A stretch of DNA of 64,000 nt from assembly GCA_030068145.1 (NCBI GenBank), contig JAPJBO010000006.1, positions 186,001 to 250,000 of the forward strand. The letters run 5' to 3'. The stretch is from Diplonema papillatum (Eukaryota; Euglenozoa; Diplonemea; Diplonemida; Diplonemidae). The translations under genes and the position numbers were made by a program. Shown here piece after piece: positions 10,559 to 20,590 of the stretch. Every line of letters begins with the position of its first letter. The first letter of the stretch is position 1. The notes under the pieces are model-generated. The model was not told the origin of the DNA. It did not search any database and was given only the letters and a program-made list of their open reading frames with translations.

Positions 10559-13099
10559 TTAAGTACATGAACCACATGGATTAGCATGCACTTTGTTAAG
10601 CAGCGGCTGCCAAAACTTGCCCTGACACCTATGATCAAAGTAAGAAATGTGAAAACAAGGTGTGTGCATGCCTGGAGGGCGGTTCTGACCGCCTGGAGCT
10701 TGCTCCTCGTCGAGAGCATCTTTATCGCCGTCCGCGTCTTCAGCTTCAGGTTCGTTGTCCTTGTCTCCAGCAGCTTTCTCTGCGTGCGCGGTTTTTGCTC
10801 CTTCTTCGGCAGCTTCCGCAGATTTCTTCGTGTCTGCCTCTTCGCCGGTAGACTTCGTGCAGGCGGCGTCTGCGGCCTCCTTGGCGGCTTTCTCCGCCTC
10901 GCTGGCGGCTTCTTCTGCGGCTTTCTGGGCAGCTTCGTCTGCTTCTGCGACGTTTCTCGCAACCTTTTCTTCGTCCGCGCGTCTGGCGACCTCCTCCGCC
11001 TCAGCGGCCTGTCTAGCAGCAGCTTCCTCGGCAGCCTCTCTCGCCGCATTTTCCTCCGCAACCTTCTTGGCGGCTGCCTCTGCTTCTGCTGCCTGTCTTG
11101 CAGCTTCTTCCGCGGCCTTCGTGGCAGCTTCGTCTGCTTCTGCCACCTTTCTCGCAACCTCTTCTTCGCTCACGCGTCTGGCAGCTTCGTCGGCTTCTGC
11201 GGCCTTTCTCGCAGCCTCTTCGTCGGCAGCCTGCTTTGCGGCAATCTCGGCTTCTGCTTTCTGCCTTGCAGCTTCTTCTGCCTCCGCTGCCTGTCTTTCT
11301 GCTTCTTCTTCGGCGGCACGTCGGGCGGCTTCTTCGGCTTCGGCGGCCTTTCTCGCAGCCTCTTCGTCGGCGGCCTGCTTTGCGGCTATCTCGGCTTCTG
11401 CTTTCTGTCTTGCGGCTTCTTCCGCTTCCGCTGCCTGTCTTTCGGCTTCTTCTTCGGCGGCACGTCTGGCGGCTTCCTCGGCCTGTAGGGCCTCCTCAGC
11501 AGCCTTTCTTGCTGCTTCTTCCTTCTCAGCAGCTTTCTTCGCAGCTTCTTCCGCAGCAGCTTTTCTGGATGCTTCTTCCTCCTCAGCAGCTTTCTTAGCA
11601 GCTTCTTCTTCTGCGGCAGCCTTTCTCGCTGCTTCCTCCTCAGCCTTCTTAGCAGCTTCTTCTTCTGCGGCAGCCTTTCTCGCTGCTTCCTCCTCAGCCT
11701 TCTTAGCAGCTTCCGCAGCAGCTTTTCTAGATGCTTCTTCCTGCGCAGCAGCCTTCTTAGCAGCTTCTTCTGCGGCATCAGCCTTCTTCGCAGCAGCTTC
11801 CGCGGCAGCGTTTCCGGGTGCCGCGGCGTGTTTGGCGGCTTCGTCGGCTTTCCGAGCGGCGATCCGCTTCGCCTCCAGCGAGACCATCCTCTCGAGCTCG
11901 GCCGCGTCGTCCTTCCCGGCGGCCGCGTCTTCGGCGTGCGCTGACTCGGCGTCCTCCTCCGCCATGCGCGCCGCCTCGCCGGCCGCGAAGAGACGAACGA
12001 CTTCTTCGGCTTCCGCGACCTTCATGCGGGCCACCTCGCTGTTGGAAGCGGCGAGTTCTCGCCCGGCGGGGTATTCTGCGTCCACTTGGACGGACACCTT
12101 CCGCAGGTCGACGGCCGGCTGCTCAGTTGCGCCTTCGGCGTAGCAGTACGCCGCCGGGATCGTCGCAGCGAGCTCCTCCTGCTGCTGCTGCTCGTGCTTG
12201 GCGCGGTGCTCGGCCACGGGGCGGATGTACCCGGCTTCCGCGATGCCCGCGGTGACTAAGTCCGGGGCCTCAGGCATCCTGCCTTCGGCAGCGAGGACGT
12301 CCTTCGTCGCGCGGTGGAGCTCCCGGTCGATTTCGCGGTCCGCAGCTTCGGCCCGCCAGAGCTTTAAGTATTCGGAGTCGACCTCGATTTTGACCGACCC
12401 GATCGTGCGGCCGCGGTTCGACGCCTCGGACGTCAGCTTCACCCACGCGCGGACGGGGTCCTCGGCGCCGCCGGGGAACGAGAACATCCCGAAGCCGACC
12501 GCGAGGTCCGGCAGCAGGAACCTTTTTTTGAATAGTGTTAGGTGCACGCACACGCCGGTCTTTGCGCGCAGCTCGATCCGTTCCAGCCACTGCGTCTGCG
12601 AGGCGGGGCGCGGGCCCGTCCGGTACACCTCGATGGCTTCGTCCAACGGCGCGCCGGCGACGTCGCAGCGGATGTACATATACAGCTGATCGCCCGGGCG
12701 GGCGGCGGCTGGTTGCTTCAAGCTGACGGTTTGGATGATCAAATGGAGGTTCGGCGGCGCGACCTCTGCAATCGCGTGTTCAAGCAGCGAGAGGCTGTCC
12801 ACCAGGACCCGGAGGCTGTGCTCGATGTCCTGCTGGTCCTTCTTCGACATGACCAGCATGCCGTCTGCGTCGTATTCGAACCCGCACTCGAGGAGGAATT
12901 CGACGGCGCCGTCGACGCGGCCGATCTTGCGCAAAAAAACCGGGTTCGAAGGGTTGATGGTCGAAAAGCTCGGGTGGTTCGGGAACTGGATGGCGTTCTT
13001 CAGGTACACCCGGAGGAACCGGAGGGCGTTCCGGCCCCCTTTGTCGGCCTGGTCGCACAGCCGCTGCAGCGGCGCACGGTCGCTGTTCCGCATCGCCAT
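10559..13099 (-). CDS. PUB-domain protein with a C2-like domain and long Ala/Glu/Lys coiled coil
   Basis: 846 codons plus stop, no intron needed, starting MAMRNSDRAP. Residues about 15-95 match a PUB domain: FLRVYLKNAIQFP, NPSNPVFLRKIGRVDG, then FLLECGFEYD. PUB domains bind the C-terminal tail of the AAA ATPase p97/VCP/Cdc48, so a ubiquitin or ERAD-linked adaptor role is likely. Residues about 130-240 look like a C2-type beta-sandwich (VCVHLTLFKKRFLLPD, then GRTIGSVKIEVDSEYLKLW); this is less certain. From about residue 370 to 790 the protein is an extreme Ala/Glu/Lys/Arg coiled coil built from EEAARKAAE-like units, including a near-exact tandem duplication of about 48 residues (AEAEEAARQKAEAEIAAKQ occurs twice). 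The C-terminus is acidic and then hydrophobic. The upstream region is copied three times. Confidence 0.85.
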   Translation of the reverse strand: MAMRNSDRAPLQRLCDQADKGGRNALRFLRVYLKNAIQFPNHPSFSTINPSNPVFLRKIGRVDGAVEFLLECGFEYDADGMLVMSKKDQQDIEHSLRVLVDSLSLLEHAIAEVAPPNLHLIIQTVSLKQPAAARPGDQLYMYIRCDVAGAPLDEAIEVYRTGPRPASQTQWLERIELRAKTGVCVHLTLFKKRFLLPDLAVGFGMFSFPGGAEDPVRAWVKLTSEASNRGRTIGSVKIEVDSEYLKLWRAEAADREIDRELHRATKDVLAAEGRMPEAPDLVTAGIAEAGYIRPVAEHRAKHEQQQQEELAATIPAAYCYAEGATEQPAVDLRKVSVQVDAEYPAGRELAASNSEVARMKVAEAEEVVRLFAAGEAARMAEEDAESAHAEDAAAGKDDAAELERMVSLEAKRIAARKADEAAKHAAAPGNAAAEAAAKKADAAEEAAKKAAAQEEASRKAAAEAAKKAEEEAARKAAAEEEAAKKAEEEAARKAAAEEEAAKKAAEEEEASRKAAAEEAAKKAAEKEEAARKAAEEALQAEEAARRAAEEEAERQAAEAEEAARQKAEAEIAAKQAADEEAARKAAEAEEAARRAAEEEAERQAAEAEEAARQKAEAEIAAKQAADEEAARKAAEADEAARRVSEEEVARKVAEADEAATKAAEEAARQAAEAEAAAKKVAEENAAREAAEEAAARQAAEAEEVARRADEEKVARNVAEADEAAQKAAEEAASEAEKAAKEAADAACTKSTGEEADTKKSAEAAEEGAKTAHAEKAAGDKDNEPEAEDADGDKDALDEEQAPGGQNRPPGMHTPCFHISYFDHRCQGKFWQPLLNKVHANPCGSCT

Positions 13100-13183
13100 C
13101 TGCCGCCGCGTGAGCCGCCGCGGCGGGCCCTCGTCGCGGGTGGCGACCGCCGTGTACTGCCCCCTCCTCCTCGCCCGCCTCCG

Positions 13184-15225
13184 TAACCTTTCCAGCCCGG
13201 CTCACCCCTGCCCCTTCACCTCCGCTTTAACGCAGGTCCTTCCTTTCCCCTGTTTTTGTGCCACTTGTGAAGAGCCTTTTGTGGCATATGCCGGGTAGGG
13301 CTGACTAAAGTGCGGAATGCGTGCTTTTCTTTGTGTCTTCCGACAATTGTCAGATTATTGTCTGCCGCTGTGATAACACAGCTGCGAGAGGCTGTCGACC
13401 AGGACCCGGAGGCTGTGCTCGATGTCCTGCTGGTCCATGCCGTCTCTTTTCGAAAAACGGATCTGGAGCTTCCTTTGTGTGTGCGCACTTCCTTCAAACC
13501 TGTTTTGTTCATCTAACGGGAGTGAGGATAGTACGCTGCCATCGATCTGTTTTTGTTCTCGACGGATTGCATTTGTTAGACACCAAAAGAACCGGGTTCG
13601 AAGGGTTGATGGTCGAAAAGCTCGGGTGGTTCGGGAACTGGATGGCGTTCTTCAGGTACACCCGGAGGAACCGGGGGGCGTTCCGGCCCCCTTCGTCGGC
13701 CTGGTCGCACAGCCGCGCGGTCGCTGTTCCGCATCGCCATCTGCCGCCGCGTGAGCCGCCGCAGCGGGCCCTCGTCGCGGGTGGCGACCGCCGTGTACTG
13801 CCCCCTGCTCCTCGCCCGCCTCCGTAACCTTTCCAGCCCGGCTCACCCCTGCCCCTTCACCTCCGCTTTAACGCAGGTCCTTCCTTTCCCCTGTTTTTTG
13901 TGCCATTTGTGAAGAGCTTTTTTGTGGCATACGCCGGGTAGGGCTGACTCAAGTGCGGAATACGTGCTTTTCTTTGTGTCTTCCGACAATTGTCAGATTA
14001 TTGTCTGCCGCTGTGATGACACAGCTGCGAGAGGCTGTCGACCAGGACCCGGAGGCTGTGCTCGATGTCCTGCTGGTCCGTCTTCGACATGACCAGCATG
14101 CCGTCTCATTCGAAAAACGGATCTGGAGCTTCCTTTGTTTGTGCGCACTTCCTTCAAACCTGTTTTGTTCATCTAACGGGAGTGAGGATAGTACGCTGCC
14201 ATCGATCTGGTTTTGTTCTTGACGAATTGCATTTGTTAGACACCAAAAGAACCGGGTTCGAAGGGTTGATGGTCAAGAAGCTCGGGTGGTTCGGGAACAC
14301 CCGGAACCGGCTTCACCTCCGCTTTAACGCAGGTCCTTCCTTTCCCCTGTTTTTGTGCCACTTGTGAAGAGCTTTTTGTGGCATACGCCGGGTAGGGCTG
14401 ACTCAAGTGCGAAATACGTGCTTTTCTTTGTGTCTTCCGACAATTGTCAGATTATTGTCTGCCGCTGTGATGACACAGCTGCGAGAGGCTGTCGACCAGG
14501 ACCCGGAGGCTGTGCTCGATGTCCTGCTGGTCCGTCTTCGACATGACCAGCATGCCGTCTGCGTCGTATTCGAACCCGCACTCGAGGAAGAATTCGACGG
14601 CGCCGTCGACGCGGCCGATCTTAAAAAAACGGATCTGGAGCTTCCTTTGTTTGTGCGCACTTCCTTCAAACCTGTTTTGTTCATCTAACGGGAGTGAGGA
14701 TCGATCTGTTTTAGAGTTATAGTTCGGGTGAGTATCCGGGATTTTAGAGTCTCCGGTGACATTCGTCGAATGGGTTCTTTTAAAGCTAATACGTCCTGGG
14801 TGGGTTTGGGGGGGCATGCATGGCTTCTTTCGTGTACACTTTACTTGCTCGCTTTGGCGAGTCAGGTTCGAAACAATCTGTGACCGACACCAAGTCCTCG
14901 CAACCGGGTTCGAAGGTTGATGGTCGAGAAGCTAGGGTGGTTCGGGAACTGGATGGCGTTCTTCAGGTACACCCGGAGGAACCGGAGGGCGTTCCGGCCC
15001 CCTTCGTCGGCCTGGTCGCACAGCCGCTGCAGCGGCGCACGGTCGCTGTTCCGCATCGCCATCTGCCGCCGCGTGAGCCGCCGCGGCGGGCCCTCGTCGC
15101 GGGTGGCGACCGCGTGTACTGCCCCCTCCTCGCCCGCCTCCGTAACCTTTCCAGCTCGGCTCAGGACCGACCCCCCGTTCGTGAGAAAAAGCGAAAGAAT
15201 AAATAACCTGGAGAGCTTTTCGTAG
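13184..15225 (-). repeat. three degenerate tandem copies of the promoter and 5' coding region of the PUB gene
   Basis: The anchor cgtgcttttctttgtgtctt occurs near 13320, 13962 and 14416. Presumed promoter sequence next to the gene (ctccgctttaacgcaggtcc) occurs at about 13221, 13861 and 14319. Copies of codons 1-60 occur at 13590-13760, 14250-14310 (shortened) and 14903-15070, and of codons about 85-105 at 13396-13440, 14036-14105 and 14487-14620. Units differ by deletions, so intervals vary (642 and 454 bp). Reading frames such as MAMRNSDRAP survive at 15050 but end quickly. They are probably not functional proteins. Confidence 0.85.
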
Positions 15226-16824
15226 CATGTCGAGTGCGGAATACGTGCCTTTTCTGTGTTTTCCAACGACGACCCATGTGGATAAGCCGGTCCATCAATT
15301 GTCTGCCGCTGTGATGACACGGTACGATCGAAGAGATAGTCAGGTAGTCACCTGATGACTAATGCAGGCCATCGCTACGGATACACTGCATTGTAACCGC
15401 AACTGCCGCTGTGCACCACGGTCATTCAGGTCCAGCCCTATCCCACGGAGCTGCATTTGACGGTCCATGAACGCTATCAGGAGGGGACGAACCGGCTTTC
15501 GTGTCTCTTACATGCGGTTAGTTTTCCCTTTGCCACTTCACAAGATTCTTAGTGCCAACAATGCACTGTTAATACGACGCGCACCAGTACCTTCCTTGCA
15601 GAATAGGTATTCAAAACGAAGATGAGAAAGAGGTCGATGATGAGATATGCGCTGATACAGCTGGTCGGGCGACCGGGCAAAGCAAAGTTGAAGTTGTGCA
15701 CTGTAGCAACAGTGCGCAAACGCAGTACCCGCCGGGGTAACGTAGCCAATTACTTCGTCATCTAATGCATGAGATTCCTTCTGGCCCATGCAGCGGTGAA
15801 GGAGACGAACTCGATACAATTTGAGCGGGGAAAGAAGACCTTGCTGAGCTTGAGTCGTGCTAGCGGTGACAACAGAGGTGCAGAAGGTAGGATAGATTGG
15901 AGCCTCCAGCAACAAAGATTCACCAGTCTTGCTGCGGCTTCTTCCGATCCGTCCTCTGGGATTCTTCGACGGAATCTTTAGGAGAGACACTAACACATTG
16001 AAACTTTTTGATTGCGACGATTCTTTCTTTTCTTGCAGTTCGCGCCGGTGTCTACGATCGATTAACTTTCGGCGGTTTCAAGTAAGTCGCATCGCTGTTC
16101 GACGAGTTAAAGCACGACGCGTACGCGCACCCGGGCACGTCCGCGTGATCCCGCAACCTGCTGCACGACTTGTACAGAGAGCAGCTGTGGTCGTGGTGAC
16201 GCTACGTGAAAGAAAGCGGTGCACGATCTGACCCTGCGGTCGTGGCGAAGTGTGTCGCACTCGGCGTTGTGTCGCAGGTTTTGTAGCCGAAATGCTTTGT
16301 TTGCAGCTCGTACCCGTTGAGCAGCGGCGCCATGTTTTCCCTGGAGCACATCCAGGTGTCATGTCGGTCGAAGGGCAAAGCGGCCGAAGCTGGCGCTGCA
16401 AAAGCTTTGCATCGCTGCCGTCAACCACTGCGCTCTCGCCACGGGAACGAACTTGTTCTTGTTCTTGTTTGTACCGTTTGTCGACGACAATCTCATTGGC
16501 AAACGAGCGTGCTCTGTATAGGATCTTGAAATAACTCGTACATGGGCACGGTCAAGGATGGGGCAGACACAGCTTCTGTTCCTCCGGAGAGAGAGCGGGG
16601 GGCAGAGCAACACCATTTCATCAAACCTTGCGATTCAACTCCAGAAAACATGCGATGCTCGTTCTCGGACCCAGGATTTCGAACAGAGCATCGATCGGGT
16701 TAAGTGATCTTTGCACCACATTCTCATTCAAACCGATTCAACTCGATCGATAATGATCAGCAAGCCAATCACCGTCAAATCGAGAGTCGAACGCAGTTTG
16801 AGAGATTAAATTTTCAAGCGACAC
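15226..16824. other. intergenic stretch, no supported gene
   Basis: Frames of up to about 150 codons occur on both strands but share no family features. I see no RNA gene or bounded repeat. Confidence 0.5.
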
Positions 16825-16859
16825 TCAACTGCTGATGGGAGGTGGGGGCCAGAAGCTGA

Positions 16860-17346
16860 TTTCCGCGCGGAGCGTAAAAGTCCGATACGCATTGCTGGCC
16901 CCACCGTGATGCATTCCTAGGGAGTCAAAGGCTTCAGATTGGCACGCGGCGTCAGGACGATGAATTCGAAGGTGCAGAACCGGAGCAGAAATGCCAATGG
17001 GTACTGCCGAGCCAAACAGACAACCTCTGCACGCAGCTGTAAGGATGCATATTCGCACATGAGCGGCGCTGAAAGCAAAAGAAATCAGAGCCGGAGCAGA
17101 AATCTCTGGTATACACTGCTGAGCCAACAGACATCCTGTGCAAGCAACGGTAAGGATGCACATTCGCACGAGGGCGGCGTCAGATGCTGAAAACGAAAAT
17201 GCAGACGGTGCAGAAATATCTGGTACCCACCGCCGAGCCAACAGACAACTTGTGCAAGCAGCGGTAAATAAGCACATTCGCACGTGGGCGGCATCAGATG
17301 CTGAATTCGACGGCGCGGAGCTGCAGCAGAAAAGTACGGTACGCAT
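16860..17346 (-). repeat. degenerate tandem copies of the 3' end of the FUSC gene
   Basis: About four units of roughly 110 bp. On the plus strand the unit carries gtaaggatgcacattcgcac or variants (17037, 17149, 17262) and a gcagaaatatctggtaccca-like segment (16985, 17097, 17209, and as real coding DNA at about 17325). The unit equals the last 20 or so codons of the neighbouring transporter plus the DNA just after its stop. The frame through the copies differs from that of the gene, so they do not extend the protein. Confidence 0.75.
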
Positions 17347-20300
17347 TGCCGAGTCCGCAGATGGCCTTTGCGAGGCAGTACACTGATTGTACGAAGCAGT
17401 TGATCGCTTCAGATTCGCGCGTGTTGAAGGCGGGGGCGTCTCGCAGGCGGACTTCGTCGCCTATGGCGAGCTCGAAGGCGAAGGTCATCTCGCTCATAGC
17501 GCGGTGCGTCTTGTTGATGAGGGACATGATGGTCTGCGGCTCAGACGGGGCCGCCAAGTAAAAGTATTTGATCAGGTGCCGGACGCTCTGCAGCACCACG
17601 ATGACCGACTGGTTGAACTGCAGACGGAACCGCACCAGCTCCGCCCCGCTTCCGACCAATTGGTACACAGAGGTGGCCATGTTCTTCAAGGACGTTGCGG
17701 CGAACTTCGTGTGGTAGACCATGGTGCGGAGGGAGTCCGTGGGAATGTGCATGCCGGTGAAGCTCGGTTCGTCGTCGACTTCTTCGATCAGCTTTCGAAG
17801 CTTTTCGGAGTGTTGGAGCAGGGCGTGGACGGCGATGTCGTGCGTCTTCTCGTGGATCTCCCAGTCGAGGGTCGCGTTGACGGCTTGCGTGTCGGGGAAG
17901 AAGAGCTCGACGACGGAACAAAGCGATTTGTCGAGGGTGTGGGCAAAGGCGTCGAGTTCTTCGAAGAGAAGCTCCCGCGCTTGCACCGGGAAGAATAGGT
18001 GCACCACCACCATGTACACGACGCACGCCAGCATCGTCTGCAACGTGCGGGAGAACGCGATGTCGTCGACGGTATCCTCGTCTTCTTGCTTGATCGACGT
18101 CAGGATGATCGCACTCGTCAAGATCGACACCATCCCCGCGTACGAGTAGTTCTCGTTGCCCGCCCGGACGTATCCTCCGAGGAGGCAGATGCCGCCGTAT
18201 GCCGCCGTCACGACGACGTTGTCCACGGACGCGGACTTGAGCACTGAGTACGAGTACAAGCTGCCAAACACCGTGCCTTGGATCCGGTTCACGGCGGTGC
18301 TCAGCGACCCGCTGGTGCTGGGCGCTGCGAGGAAGCCGACCGTCAGCGGGCCCCATGCGGCCGGGGTCAGCTCGAACTCGAGCGACAGCACCGCGGTCAG
18401 CGTCACCGCCGTCGCGGTTTTGAGCGCCTCGCGGATCTGCTGCTTCGAGACCTGGAACACCTCGCGCGTGAAGAACTTCTTCGTGTTGTACGCGGCTTTG
18501 TAGGCGGTGTCGACGAACACGATCCGAAACGCGTTGTAAGGCTCCGCCACGGCTTCCGCCGACTTCGCGGCTCGGCCACCGCCGCCGCCGCCTGCGTCGG
18601 CATCGGGTTCGTCGGGGCTGGAGGTCGAGGATTCCCCGGGCGGCGAGGCTGGCGGCTCGTCGATGACGACGGCGGTGGCCGCGTCCGACGGCGTACTGCC
18701 CCCCGGGGTGGTTGCCCCCTGCGCCGGGTTTGCGTCCGGGTGCGGAGGGGCTGCCGAGCTGCTGCCGCCGGCACCGTTCGGCAAGCGGGCGGCGCCCGCG
18801 TCGTTGGGTTCCTCGGCGGACCCGTCGCCGGTTCGATACACGGTGAGGCTGTTGTCCAACGGGGACGACGAGTCCATCGGCGCTTCACTCAGCGGCTCCG
18901 TCGGGGAGATGGACGCCGAGAGCTTCGGGGGTTGCTTGTCCGTGAACGCGGAGGAATCGGGGGCTTGCTTGCTGAGGGCCTTCGCCTTGGGCGACGCGAA
19001 GTGGAAGATGGCGTCCTTGGCCTTCTGCGCGGTTTCGGTGACAGGCTCGCCGCCGCTGAGGAGCATGTCTTTGATGACCTCGCCCGGGATTGGAAACGTC
19101 TTCATGATGTGCCGGCAGAAGTGCATGACTTGGAACGCGACGGCCCGCAGCCCGACGGCTTGCATCATGAGGCTGTGCGCCTTGTACAGCCGCGACCGCC
19201 ACGCGTTGAGCTGGTCCTGCGTGCTGCAGCAGGCTTCGAGGATGAACCGTCCCTCTTCGCTCAGCGAGTGCAGGTACGGCTGCTCGTTGGCGGTCGCCGC
19301 AAACGGGATCGCCGAGGCTATCGGGCAGTACGGGTCACGGGCAATCAGGAATTCCTCGCACGCCGACGCGACGGTCAGCAGCGACCGGCGGAAGGACTTC
19401 GCCTGCCGGATGTGGAGCTGCGGCTTCGAGAGCCGGATCGCGTTGACCTGCTCGACGAGCATCGCGATCGAGTTCAGGCGCAGCGACAGCTTCCGCAGGA
19501 GGAACGCGTCCCTCCGCAGCCGCTCGAGCTTTTCCGGCGACGGGAATGGCTCCTTCCGGAAGTACAGCGGGAAGACCAGCACGATCGACAGCAGCGCGGA
19601 CAGGAAGTTGAAGACGAGGTCTTCAATCTCCGCCATTCGGACCAGCCGCTCTATGTCCGGGATGCTGGACTCGAGGTACTGCATGTGCAACTCGGCGTTG
19701 ACGTAGACGTACTCGTGGTCCGTCCGCTTCAACGCCGAGACCAAAAACTCCGTGAGGACCTTTCCCGCGATTGCCTTCCCTTTCCGGCAGGCCTTCGACG
19801 CTTTGGTCTTCGCCAGCCGCGGGAACGGCAGCAGCATCGCGATCAGCGCGACGGCGTTCGCGGTCCAAATGGTCAGCGCGAACTTGATCCCGAAGTACCA
19901 CGGCGGCCGCTCCTCAGTGCCAAGCAGCGAGCCTTGCCACCAGACCCACATGAAAACCACGACGAGGGCGCAGGACAGACGCTTCGAGATTTGGACGACG
20001 CTGAAGACGTGGAGAACCACGAGTCCGACGTTCAGTCCGATCCAGAACAGGTAGTCCTCGTTCGGCACCCAGGCGAAGAACGGGAGGGTCACCAGCGCAA
20101 GGCTGAGGACGATCTTCGTCGCGACCCAGATGAAGTCGAACGTGGCGCCCAGGGTGTCCTGCACACCCATGACCGCGATGATCGGCATCAACACGCCGAC
20201 GACTAGATTCTCCCGGAACAGGGACGTCGTGTACAGCCCCATGGCCAGCGCGCCGGCGCCGCCGACGCGTGCAGTGACCTCCACCCGCGCCCAGAATCGG

Positions 20301-20590
20301 GTGCTCACGCAGAAGTAGCAGGTCCGCTCGGTCGGGTTGTCGAAGAACAGCGCGTTGGGGATCGGGATGTCCGCCTCGTCGTCGCCGTTGGCCGTTCGTC
20401 CTTCGCCGCCGCGGCTCAGCAGGGAGTCGAGCTCGGACCCGCGAGTCGCGGCCCGCGGGATCCGCCGCGTTGTCGCCGGGCCCTCTTCCAGCTCGTCATC
20501 TTCCTCGTCCTCTTCCCCGCCGTTCTCCTTGTGTGCGCCGGCGATCACAGAGTGGTCGAGGCGAAACGGATCATGCCCCGAATACATCAT
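17294..20590 (-). CDS. FUSC-family (fusaric acid resistance/aromatic acid exporter-like) membrane protein
   Basis: 1,098 residues starting MMYSGHDPF, no intron needed. An acidic N-terminal tail (GGEEDEEDDELEEG) precedes the first membrane block at about residues 115-250 (ALAMGLYTTSLF, VVGVLMPIIAVMG, IVLSLALVTLPFFAWV, NAVALIAMLLPF). A long cytosolic helical region follows, then a Pro/Ser-rich linker (about 560-680), then a second membrane block with the FUSC-like order: REALKTATAVTLTAVLSLEF, WGPLTVGFLAAPSTSG, a Gly-rich GTVFGSLYSYS, and VVYMVVVHLFFPVQ. Two FUSC-type halves with a large loop are typical of the eukaryotic Bre4/ArAE relatives and resemble plant ALMT proteins. The likely role is export of organic acids or aromatic compounds; substrate and membrane are unknown. 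The 3' end is tandemly copied just downstream. Confidence 0.8.
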   Translation of the reverse strand: MMYSGHDPFRLDHSVIAGAHKENGGEEDEEDDELEEGPATTRRIPRAATRGSELDSLLSRGGEGRTANGDDEADIPIPNALFFDNPTERTCYFCVSTRFWARVEVTARVGGAGALAMGLYTTSLFRENLVVGVLMPIIAVMGVQDTLGATFDFIWVATKIVLSLALVTLPFFAWVPNEDYLFWIGLNVGLVVLHVFSVVQISKRLSCALVVVFMWVWWQGSLLGTEERPPWYFGIKFALTIWTANAVALIAMLLPFPRLAKTKASKACRKGKAIAGKVLTEFLVSALKRTDHEYVYVNAELHMQYLESSIPDIERLVRMAEIEDLVFNFLSALLSIVLVFPLYFRKEPFPSPEKLERLRRDAFLLRKLSLRLNSIAMLVEQVNAIRLSKPQLHIRQAKSFRRSLLTVASACEEFLIARDPYCPIASAIPFAATANEQPYLHSLSEEGRFILEACCSTQDQLNAWRSRLYKAHSLMMQAVGLRAVAFQVMHFCRHIMKTFPIPGEVIKDMLLSGGEPVTETAQKAKDAIFHFASPKAKALSKQAPDSSAFTDKQPPKLSASISPTEPLSEAPMDSSSPLDNSLTVYRTGDGSAEEPNDAGAARLPNGAGGSSSAAPPHPDANPAQGATTPGGSTPSDAATAVVIDEPPASPPGESSTSSPDEPDADAGGGGGGRAAKSAEAVAEPYNAFRIVFVDTAYKAAYNTKKFFTREVFQVSKQQIREALKTATAVTLTAVLSLEFELTPAAWGPLTVGFLAAPSTSGSLSTAVNRIQGTVFGSLYSYSVLKSASVDNVVVTAAYGGICLLGGYVRAGNENYSYAGMVSILTSAIILTSIKQEDEDTVDDIAFSRTLQTMLACVVYMVVVHLFFPVQARELLFEELDAFAHTLDKSLCSVVELFFPDTQAVNATLDWEIHEKTHDIAVHALLQHSEKLRKLIEEVDDEPSFTGMHIPTDSLRTMVYHTKFAATSLKNMATSVYQLVGSGAELVRFRLQFNQSVIVVLQSVRHLIKYFYLAAPSEPQTIMSLINKTHRAMSEMTFAFELAIGDEVRLRDAPAFNTRESEAINCFVQSVYCLAKAICGLGNAYRTFLLQLRAVEFSI

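Noticed and set aside
10755-12143. Plus-strand Ala/Ser-rich open frame of 462 codons
   Set aside because: It is the antisense of the Ala/Glu/Lys coiled coil; repetitive GCx/CTT codons keep the opposite strand open.
16825-17346. Cys-rich repetitive minus-strand open frame
   Set aside because: It is a frame through tandem copies of the FUSC gene 3' end, out of frame with the gene; the apparent Cys repeats follow from the DNA repeat.
18278-20206. Plus-strand open frame of 642 codons opposite the FUSC gene
   Set aside because: Arg/Asp/Gly-rich antisense shadow without domains; the minus strand encodes recognisable membrane segments.
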